Shown one piece after another: positions 46,640 through 55,623 of a DNA stretch of 64,000 nt. The stretch lies in assembly GCA_024138015.1 (NCBI GenBank), contig JAMXBB010000014.1, forward strand, positions 134,796 to 198,795. Direction: 5' to 3'. The number at the start of each line of letters is the position of its first letter. The stretch's first letter is position 1. This DNA is from Lumnitzera littorea (taxonomy: Eukaryota; Streptophyta; Magnoliopsida; Myrtales; Combretaceae). The translations under genes were made by a program, and so were the position numbers. The notes under the pieces were generated by a model that was not told where the DNA came from, did no database searches, and saw nothing but the letters and a program-made list of their open reading frames with translations.

Positions 46640-49365
46640 AATTGTTAATCATTACACTTATGCATTCCGGATACCTCTTCTGATTATGTCCTTCTTGTCG
46701 ACATGTGCTGCATCTAGTTTTGTCGGACCGCTCACAAATGTCCATCTCTATATGATATCGTTTACGCCTAGGTTTACCTTCTTTTTTGTAGTAATTCAAT
46801 ATTTGGGTGAAGATAAGAAAAGCTAACTTATGGCTAATTCAGCTTGTCACTAATCGGGTAAAAATGAGCCCAATAACAATCTATCTAATTTGCCCATTTA
46901 TACCATAGCCTTATTACCGATTTGCTGTCCATCCTCATACTTGCTGTAGCAGTACATGCATGAGAGCAAGGAATCTTACATATTTGCTACTTCTAACAAG
47001 TGCAAGTGCGGCTCCTAAAGTCAACTATATGTGTCCTTCCTCCTCCCTTCAATCCTATCGTCGTCATTCAACTACCAGTTAAAACCTTGAAAATACCATT
47101 CTGCAAGCTAAATGAAATGACTCTATGTGCACTTACCTACCCCCTCCAAGTTTTATACATCTTTATAGCATAATCAGTATAAGTCTTAGCAAAATCGATT
47201 GCCTCCTTGGTATCCTTATGCCTTTCCTCTCAATAGGCAACACAGTTGTAAAATATCTTCTTCACTAATGCAGTGACGGGTAATCCACACGCTAATTTCA
47301 AAATGGAGTTATAACTCTCGACATGTTTGATGTCATGTATCCAAAATGGTAACATCCATCATATGCGAGAGTCCACCTATCCAAATCAACATTGTCCAAC
47401 TATGTAAGAGCGTCATTCTTAGCCTAGGCTAACTTCTATATGAAAGATTTGAATTTCCTCTATTGTACTTGAACACCTACAAACCATACAAGTTTCTTGC
47501 ACAACTGGTTTTTGTGGATCATGTTGAAGTTACTTGCAACGTGCTACAAACAATATCTCTAAACTACAAACGGTGGCTACTAGCTTACTAATGATTCCTT
47601 GTACACAGAGTCAATACCGAATGCCCTGTCGAATACAAGACATAAGATTTCCCTCTTCTGGCCTACTACATGCACTTTAAGTTTCTATAGAAACCACCCT
47701 TGAGTTTTTGCTGATTCTGTGTCAACAAGAGCAAATGCTAATGGAACAATTGAATTGACCTCATCCATGCTACATGGCCCAAATCTCTAGAAAACCCTCT
47801 TGAACTGGGACTAACCTTGCTTTGGTGAACTACTCCAGCCCCAATCCACTTGTGTCCCTAAGTTGCTCAACTTCATTGCATTTAATAGTCTCGACAACTC
47901 GTTATACTACTTCTCCTAGTTATCGTATACCATCTTAGCAGCCTTTCACTTGGCCTTGAAAATTCTTCTATTGCTTATTGTGTGCCTATACATAGTTTGC
48001 ACGTTAGCTACAAGATCAGGTACCTTAACATCAGGGTTGTTCTGTATACTATTGATGAATAGTATAGCCATTATTTTACTGTTGAGATGAGGATGATCCT
48101 GGTTCATCATTGGGTTCACACAAGTGTACGGACCTCTAGAATTGTTATTTTGAAAAGACTCTCTACTTTCTTCAAATAAGCTTGTAGCTTCTACTTATAA
48201 CCATGTTCTTTCTTTTTATAGTAGATAATGTATACATTCGGTTTTGAAATGTCCACATGAAAATCACAATAGTTCCTTAGGTGGAATGACTTAATTGCAT
48301 TTATGAGATTCTTCTTTATGTTGAAGTGCATACCGATTCTCAAGTCATTAGAGCTAATGATGTTACTGTACATTTCATTAAAATCTCTCTCGAATGTTGC
48401 ATAGCCGTTGCCATCATACTGGCTATTATAAAGTGAGACATGATCTTTGATAACCTTATCAACAAGTTCGTTTATTTGCGGAAAGTCTTCAAACTGCCTA
48501 CTTAACAATACTTCACCAATTCGATGGTATGGCCTGCTAGGGCCGTCATCATGAAGTGTCCGAATTAACACACTACTCTTGCCAACATATGGTCTCACAA
48601 GGGTCTCTTTAAAATCCTCAGCCTGGTCATCTTTGAGGCCAACATCGTCTTCATCACCATCCCCATCATCCTCATCACCATTTACATCTGCCGCATTCTC
48701 CCCATCATCGACATTTATATCCGTATGCATTCTCTCTACATACAAATCATAAGACTCTTCATGTTTGATAATGGGACCCAATGCTTTGTCAAGCTGCTCT
48801 TCTGTAATATTCATATGCACATATTCAGAGAAATCCATGTACGGTTCATTTGATTGATCCACATTTGTTTGCTTCGCATCGGTCATTATTGTATGCATAT
48901 TAGGATCTGGAAAGGTTGGATTGTCTAGCTCATGTATTTTATGCTCATTCCGAGCACTCAGTTCCCCAATATGCCTTATGTACACTTCTTGAGTATTTCG
49001 TTCTCCAAAAGACTCTACCATCTCAATGAAATTCTCAACATCCTTGTCATCTCTAATGGCCATCAACTTGTAGACAACTCCAACATCTAGACAACTCCAA
49101 CATCATGGAAAAAGGGATGCCTATGCACAAGTTCAACACCACTCGGGTCAACTCTAATGCATCCACAAATTTTCCAATTAAAATGAGAGAAGTTTGAATC
49201 CTTCCTAATTTTCAACTTCTTAATAGACTCCCTATCATATTCCGGCTCCTAGCTACCCATCATTATATTTTCGTTCGCATAGATAATAACTTTTACATAA
49301 TCTACTATTTCCACCCTAGTAATGCCACAATGAACCGAATATTTAGATGGCATTATAAACTTCAT
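46640..49365 (-). pseudogene. mudrA-like: mudrA-type Mutator-like transposase
   Basis: Minus strand from ATG at 49365. An N-terminal exon-like part (KYSVHCGITRVEIVDYVK, then DSNFSHFNWKICGCIRVDPS) leads into the longest open stretch in the window, 291 codons (49066-48191). That stretch holds an acidic run (NGDEDDGDGDEDD) and the MuDR DNA-binding domain (LRIGMHFNIKKNLINAIKSF). It ends at a TAG where the family has Trp; the reading continues with KLQAYLKKVESLFKI and DHPHLNSK. The transposase core shows NSIVPLAFALVDTES, LVFDRAFGI and MTSNMSESYNSILKLA. A SWIM-like zinc finger (CTC...CKIPCSHAC, about 46990) and a knuckle RCSTCRQEGHNQKRYP (last Cys changed to Tyr) close it near 46660. It is degraded by stops and frameshifts after 48191. 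Confidence 0.9.
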
Positions 49366-49583
49366 CTATACATCAAGTAACAACTTTACAAAATACACTT
49401 AATCATATCAGTAAGCTGTATCGTCAACACAACTATCTAGCTTTAGCTGTCTAATTGGACTCAATACAATAAAAAATGCCAAATATATATATATATACAC
49501 ACACACAACAATTTCCACTTACATTCTAATATTATTCATACCCACATTTGTATAACTTATCTACTGCAATACAAAACAATCCT
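49366..49583. other. leader DNA with TA/CA microsatellite
   Basis: Non-coding. (TA)n then (CA)n at about 49484-49508. Probably the 5' untranslated part of the Mutator-like element. Confidence 0.5.
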
Positions 49584-49905
49584 AAATTTATACAACATAC
49601 AATAAATTTTTATGAAATATTAATAATTTATACAACTTACGATACATGTACGATTACAAAATCTACTTAATAACGTAACAAATTTTTTTTCTAAAAATAA
49701 AAATTACATAATGTTGATTATTAATAAAACAAAAATAAATAAATAAATTTATACAACATGCAATAAATTTTTATGAAATATTAATAATTTATACAACTTA
49801 TAATACATCTACGATTAGGAAATCTATGTAATAACATAACAAATTTTTTTCTAAAAATAAAAATTGTATAATATTGATTATTAATAAAATAAAATAAATA
49901 AATAA
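49584..49905. repeat. two-copy tandem repeat, 161-base unit
   Basis: The unit beginning aaatttatacaacat at 49584 is repeated from 49745 with few differences (for example catgtacg against catctacg). AT-rich and non-coding. It lies upstream of mudrA, a common place for subterminal repeats in Mutator-like elements. Confidence 0.8.
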
Positions 49906-50078
49906 CATGCCTATAAGTTATAGATTGTTACCTATTTAAGACGTAAACTTACGTAAAGAAATGGTTTGGTACTTCAACTATAAGTTTCTTCAAATTTTTT
50001 TTGTGTTTTGGAAATTTTAGAAATTGATATAAGCAAAAATGAGTTGTGGCTGCACGAATTAAGGTATATAGTTGGTAT

Positions 50079-50111
50079 ACTGAAGGCGTATGCACTACAT
50101 GCGCCTTCAGT
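50079..50111. repeat. 33-base palindrome 1
   Basis: Arms ACTGAAGGCG-x-ATG and CAT-x-CGCCTTCAGT with a 5-base loop. The only mismatch is at arm position 11. See the twin at 50128. Confidence 0.85.
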
Positions 50112-50127
50112 GTAAAAAAAATAAGCA

Positions 50128-50160
50128 ACTGAAGGTACATTCACTTGATGCACCTTCAGT
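50128..50160. repeat. 33-base palindrome 2
   Basis: Arms ACTGAAGGT-x-CAT and ATG-x-ACCTTCAGT with a 7-base loop. Outer octamers are identical to palindrome 1; the inner arm bases differ. The two are 16 bases apart. Confidence 0.85.
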
Positions 50161-51539
50161 ATATTATATTTGTATTTTTTAAAAAAAACTTAGTTCTTTT
50201 CCGCAATATTTTTCAAAAAAGAGCTCGTATTCGTATAAAACTTATGTAGAGGTATGTAAACCCAATAAACGTTGGTAGGTTAAGGTTTGCTTGGTCTAAG
50301 GGTTAAAGCAGTTGTCATAATTAAATGATTTGGGAGGAGATTAAGTGAAAAAGAAACAAAAAGAGTGGAAATGGAATCTTTTGTGGCTTTCATTTTACTT
50401 TTCACTAGTGGATGATGTAACTTATTGTTTGTATAAAAAAAAATTCACTCTTAAAACAGAAAAACGTAAATAAAATATATTAATAAAATTAAAACTCTAC
50501 TAAATTTTTAAAGAAAAAAATCCTTATTGTAATAATAAACGTTGGTTAAATAAAAAGTAACGGTAGTAATAGTAACGTTTGACAATTAAAATAATAAATA
50601 AATAAACATAGTAATAATAAAAATATATATGATAGAAAATGATAATTGTATAGTTGAAAAAATTTGTAAGTGATGAGCAATAGTTGAGAAGTTTATGAGA
50701 TAGATTTGAATTATTTTGGTAACTATCATATGAATATATTTAACGGTTAAAATTATAAAATATCAAGTAGTTAGTTATAGGTAGTTAAAAAATAATTTTT
50801 TTTAATATAATAGATAATATATGGAAAAAATGGAATGAAATATTTCTACTTGTTTGTTTGGTTTATCTCATAAAAGTAAGTAAAAGCAATTGAGTTAATA
50901 CAAGATAAAATTATCTATATATATTTTTTATTTTGATGTAGACTTAGTAACGTTCTAGGTCCCAATCTAATACCCATAATAAAACTGAACCAATGCTTTA
51001 GAACTGGATCATCTTTAGTAAGGACTCATCACACTGACAAGTCCAGGTCATGCCCTCAATCAAGACTTATACAACTCATATAATTATAAGCTCTATGAAA
51101 GTTATACATACAACATATATTTACAAGTAGCTTTATATAGTATTCATATAAGTATTGGTAGTTTTATCAAACCGTACATACTTAACTAAGATTGGGTCAC
51201 CAGTTGAACCAATTGATCCCCAAAAGACAAAAAATAAATAAAAGAAAAGCGAAACAAAGTTCCATCTTCAGTTACTCTTCACTCCCAACCCCATAAATAG
51301 TCAGTTGCTAACCTATAGATAGGTGTATTTCGCCATATCTACTTAATACTTGAAACAAAATTTATAAAGATATGATTAACTACCGCTCAGTAAAGGTAAA
51401 CAAAATGGTATATGAAGCAACAATTGCAAGTTTTTCGAACAATTAATTAGAAGCAATGCAACAAAACAGATGTCATATATATGACATTATTCAATCGATT
51501 ATCATATTAAAGAAATTTAACCCCACATTAGTATATTGT
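50161..51539. other. AT-rich DNA and LTR-like fragment
   Basis: No coding sequence. The part from about 50930 is less AT-rich and contains accgctcagtaaaggtaaac (51388), resembling the ctcagtaag phrase at 17721 and 56078. It may therefore be a piece of a gypsy LTR. Boundaries were not resolved. Confidence 0.35.
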
Positions 51540-51639
51540 AACAAGGTTTTAGCCCAGTGAAACGACTTAAGACTAAACTTAGACTTTTGCAATGAAGATC
51601 TAGCTCATCCTAAAACCTTCTTCAAATAAGTTCCCTACT

Positions 51640-52144
51640 TTACTGTAACCTCATCTCTTATCACTTTACTGTAACTTAAGTGAGCATATTTCACCCAACT
51701 TACTGATGGCCGATTGTCCTTTAAAAGTGGTCTTCGTCCCATTCAAAGTTTTAAATTATACTTCCTTACTTTGACAATGTACTTTGGCCTTCAGTGCTGA
51801 CATCCAACTCATATTTAGGATGACTTCATGCTCATTCATTTCAAGCACTATCATATCAGTGCAAGATTTACCATGAAGTTCTTTACCACCTCTCAAGTTA
51901 CTACTACACTCTTAGTGGGAGTCTTAATTCTAAAGCTTAACTCTACAGCCATTACATGTAGTCCTACTTGCTTGGCAGCCTTAGGTATGATAAAGGAGCA
52001 GGTTGCTCCCACATCAAACAAGGTATACACAAGTAAGTTAGAGACACGGATATTCCCTAAACCATCATAGTTTTTATGATTTAGTTGGTTAGTTACAAAG
52101 CATCTTTTAACTCTCCTTAAATTTCTCTTTTTGTTATCTTTCAC
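51640..52144 (-). pseudogene. Gy3 retropepsin
   Basis: The minus strand shows YTLFDVGATCSFIIPKAAKQ (about 52020-51960), the chromovirus-type LFDSGATHSF active site with Ser changed to Val. HGKSCTDMIVLEMNEHEVIL and SWMSALKAKVHCQSKEVQF follow (51880-51750), the flap-to-C-terminal part. The reading is lost near 51640. It would process the gag-pol polyprotein. RT is not found after it. Confidence 0.8.
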
Positions 52145-52561
52145 ATTATCTTATCTCTTATAACCGCTATGGCTCTCATTAAAAGGAAAACATAGGTTAA
52201 GTTACATACTAGCAACAAGTCTAGTATTTGTAGTGTCTCCTTCCTTAAAAGCAACAGCATCCTCTTCAAGTCCATCATCTACAAAATCCCATTCACCCTC
52301 CAAGTTATAGAGTCTAGCATATGCGAATGCTCCTGGTCTGGCCTATATGGGTCCTAAGCCTCTTGTCTGCCTATGAACTATTGGGTGACCAAGAAGAGCC
52401 ATAGGGCAAGCTAGCTAGGCAGCTAGTATGATCCTTCTCTATAGGTAATTTAGAGCAATATCTCATATCCGCTTACATACAAAGCAAGTCATGGTGGCTC
52501 TCTTAGGATACTCAGCTATGTAATGACTACTATCCACACATAAGAAATACTTATGCTAAAG

Positions 52562-53400
52562 CTAGGGGCATTCTCTGGGGTAATGTCTTCCTTTACACTT
52601 CCAACATCTAACTACACTAGACCTTGATCTAAAACTTGTCATACTTAGCCTTGGCTGATGGCCATAACTTAATGAGATCTTCTTCCCCTTCTTAGTGAAA
52701 CTAGGTCTCTCAAAAGGCCTCTTTCCAAAGATGTTCACCTTGGGCCTCTCCAATATATCCTTAGAACTCCTAACACTCTCAATTGTCCAAGCTGTCTCAA
52801 CAGCCTCCCTAAAGTCTTGTGGTCGAAACTCATGTACAAGGCATCTGGTATCAAAATCCAATCCTATAACAAAGACATGCATCCTTAACTTATCATTGAC
52901 TTGAAAATCCCTAGCAACAAATTGCAGTAACCTATTAAATTCTACCTCATACTAGTTTATGGTACGGTTTCCCCTCTAAATAGAGAGAAAAGCATCACTG
53001 TACTACAGCTTTAATGTCTCAGGAAAATAATTAGCATTAAACTCTCTCCTGAACACTTGCTAAGTGATCAGTCCTTTAACGGTCCTCCTCTTGGACTCCT
53101 ACTAAGTCCTAACATGGAGTCTCAGCATTTAAGTACAATAAGTAACTCGTAAGTGATGAGGAATCTCAAATGCTTTAAAAGATTGCTCAAGTTACATGAG
53201 TTAATCTTTTGCCTCCTCTAGGCGCTGGCTACCCCATCAAAATACCTGATACACTTAATAAACTCCAACATTAAGGACCTTTGAGGCTTGTGATCTAAGG
53301 GTACTGTAGGGGGCAATTGCACCTACTCAGCTAGGGGTGGTGGTGGTGGTGGTGGTGGTACAGGTACCTCCTCCATTGATACAGGGGTTGGAATGAGAGC
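52562..53400 (-). pseudogene. Gy3 gag, central and C-terminal part
   Basis: The minus strand near 53375 reads MEEVPVPPPPPPPPLAE, where the proline run is coded by a (CCA)n microsatellite. A broken gag core follows, then an open 106-codon piece from 52882: VIGLDFDTRCLVHEFRPQDF, REAVETAWTIES and a basic linker. It ends in RCWKCKGRHYPRECP (about 52600-52565). The knuckle has one residue fewer than usual between the second Cys and the His. The N-terminal part of gag lies beyond the MITE at 54139-54270. Confidence 0.75.
53335..53359. repeat. (GGT)n microsatellite coding polyproline
   Basis: Eight GGT units on the plus strand, read as Pro codons on the minus strand within Gy3 gag. Confidence 0.85.
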
Positions 53401-53432
53401 TGGTGGCATCCTGTACTTCTCACGATCTCAAC

Positions 53433-54138
53433 TATAGTTATTAAAATCGCGATTTTACCCATGCAATTCTAGGAAGCCCTTTTGAGTTAACTCGTATATA
53501 AACTTTTTTTTTCATATAGAAACTTACATTTTTAATTAAGTTTATATGTAAGTTTGGTAGAAATTTAACTTTTTTACCGAGTTTATCGATTTTACATTTC
53601 TAAATTGAATAAGCTAAAACATAAAAAAAATACAACTAAGCTTTTACAAGCCATCAACTATTAGGTAATTACATCATCTTTCCTATTCTTTTTTTTCCCT
53701 CTTTTTCTCTCTCTTAATCGCCTATTTTATGTTTATAGCCTTAACTTAGGTTTCGGCTCTAATAGCAAAAATTACAAGAAAAACTATATAATTCAGCTTA
53801 TAATATCAATAATTTAAAATGAGTTGAAATATTTGATTCTCTTTAATTCATTATTTTTTTTTTCAAAAGAAAATAGCGGAAAAAGTTTAGTTTCGATTTT
53901 GTTTATTTTTCTTCCATACATGTTTAATTATAAATTATTAAAAAAATTTCATAAAAAAAGAACTTAATCTCTTTATTTTTGTATTTCAAGTTTTGAATAA
54001 CAACTATAAACATTTCCATAATTTTTTAAAGTCATTTTACATAGTTTATCGAAATTTACATTTCCATGTTTTGATTTTACATTCCGATTCTACTAGCCCT
54101 CCAGCAATTCTATATAGAATCACAAGTTTGACAACCTT
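53433..54138. mobile_element. MULE-type MITE, copy 2 (706 bases)
   Basis: One end reads TATAGTTATTAAAATCGCGA. The other, inverted, reads AAGGTTGTCAAACTTGTGAT. The flanks GATCTCAAC (53424-53432) and GCTCTCAAC (54139-54147) match at 8 of 9, as a 9-base target duplication would. It splits Gy3 gag. The inverted right part matches copy 1 at 9300. Confidence 0.8.
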
Positions 54139-54270
54139 GCTCTCAACATCTCCTATACCGGAACCAGCACCTCTTTTGTATGGTCTCTCGAGGGATCTTA
54201 CTCTAGTGGATCCGTTGGAAGATCCCGCCTCATTGAGGGCTTACCCCATCCTCATCTATTCCTAAGGTAA
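54139..54270 (-). pseudogene. Gy3 gag N-terminal remnant
   Basis: Minus-strand reading with NEAGSSNGSTRVRSLERPYK and RGAGSGIGDVES up to the MITE junction. It is Gly/Ser/Arg-rich, as are chromovirus gag N-termini. Short and without a strong motif. Confidence 0.4.
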
Positions 54271-54399
54271 AAACAATTCAGTAAGCTTTAAGTACATAGA
54301 ACTTGTCAATTCTCAAATTCACATCTATAACATAAGAGAATATATCATAGCTTGAGCAAAACAAACATTTCATTTCATTAATTTCGTTAATTACAAGGT

Positions 54400-55500
54400 T
54401 ACCCTAAGTGGTGGTCACTTCTAGAGAGTGAGTCTCCACTAATATTATGTCTAAATACAACTTAACATTTCATCAAGAGCAAACATCACAACATAGCTCG
54501 GAGTACAAAATTATAACAAGTACATCCAAAATGTAGTGACTTCATACTGCAGCATGTCAACACCTAATATGTTTATGGACCAATGGTCGAACCACTACCC
54601 AACACTCTCGAACTTTACATAAGCATCCATGTTTACGAAACCTAACTTGTTTGAATCATCAAAGCTATCACCATTAGAACCCACACTAGATTAAGTCAAT
54701 AACTCGAGCCAGTCTTCCTCCTCTAAATCCTCTACTACGAGTGTTGCAGTCTCAAGAACAGGCTCTTTGATCTCTATCTCATCACCTCCATCAATCTACT
54801 CTATAGGATGGTTAGGAACATCACTCGATACCACTTAGGTTATGTGCTCATGTGGTACCTTATCCTGAGGTAAATCCTACTCATCTTCATCTAACCCCAT
54901 CATGTCTAAAGTGGGTACCTTTGGTATCGGCTCCTCTAATATCTTAGTCTCATCATCTGTCGATATTGTCATGCCATACTCTAACTCTATCTCTTCCCAC
55001 ATAGCATTTGTAGCCTACTAAATGTTGATCACTAGCAAGGCTGGGTAATCACCCCTATGGTCTTTAGCGAATACAACTTTATGCCCAACCTGCCTTTACT
55101 CATCAAAAGGTAGGGCTAAAGGTTGGTAAGAGTCGCTACCTAGAAAAGCTACCTCTAAGGGTGGTCCAATAAATCCCTTACTCTATGATTAATGCTCTTA
55201 GACGTAGATGAGCTCTATATCAATGTAAACCTACATGTCTAAATCCATAAGTATCTCCTATCATCGGAATCTCTAATGATCGATGAGTTTGCCCCTCCAC
55301 TAAGATATCACTATACTCATACTTTGAGGCTCTCCTACTAGGGCAAGATCCTCATAAAGTAAGCGAAGGTAGCATTGATAGTTAAGGAGTGTCTCATCTT
55401 CATCCATTTGGAACTTAAGACATCGATCTATGAGAGTCAAAAGGTCTTCTTAGAATCACAAGGGTTTTCTTATAATTAGATTTCATTGTTCTTTTAAGTT
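54400..55500 (-). pseudogene. unidentified acidic frame between Gy3 primer site and gag
   Basis: The minus strand reads as protein over about 1 kb with few stops: MDEDETLLNYQCYLRLLYED (about 55410), VGEPQSMSIVIS, YQPLALPFDE and VVFAKDHRGDYPALLVIN (55120-55030), then acidic blocks (DMMGLDEDE, VVEDLEEEDWLELL, about 54700). It resembles a structured N-terminal domain followed by an acidic tail. No family was recognised. It may be an extra ORF of this gypsy lineage or a captured gene piece. Stops are TAG or TAA, partly at likely Trp or Gln codons. Confidence 0.45.
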
Positions 55501-55602
55501 AAGAAAGTTCATCTATGTCATCCTAGCCCAGTTTTAACTCTCTCAACTCACCCGGTAGGTTTCCCAGGTGTCTAGGGTCAATTTTTAACTTATTTAACCT
55601 AA

Positions 55603-55614
55603 GCTCTTATACCA
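55603..55614 (-). other. Gy3 primer-binding site
   Basis: The minus strand reads TGGTATAAGAGC, one change from the initiator-Met site TGGTATCAGAGC. It is preceded by TTGTGATA, which resembles the TTGTGACA end of many chromovirus LTRs. Confidence 0.7.
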
Positions 55615-55623
55615 CTTAAATAC

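Larger units (their letters stand above)
51540..55614 (-). mobile_element. Ty3/gypsy element Gy3, gag-protease half
   Basis: Minus strand order: primer site (55614-55603), an unidentified frame, gag with an inserted MITE, zinc knuckle and protease. Sequence resembling the element stops near 51540-51640, so RT, RNase H, integrase and 3' LTR are missing. The probable 5' LTR lies above 55624. The gag and protease are not of the Gy1/Gy2 type. Confidence 0.75.

Noticed and set aside
48191..49066. Intact host gene of 291 codons
   Set aside because: It is the N-terminal part of a mudrA-type transposase whose frame continues past the stop, and the rest is degraded.
49584..50160. CRISPR-like array from the repeats and palindromes
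   Set aside because: Only two units, no regular spacers, plant nuclear context.
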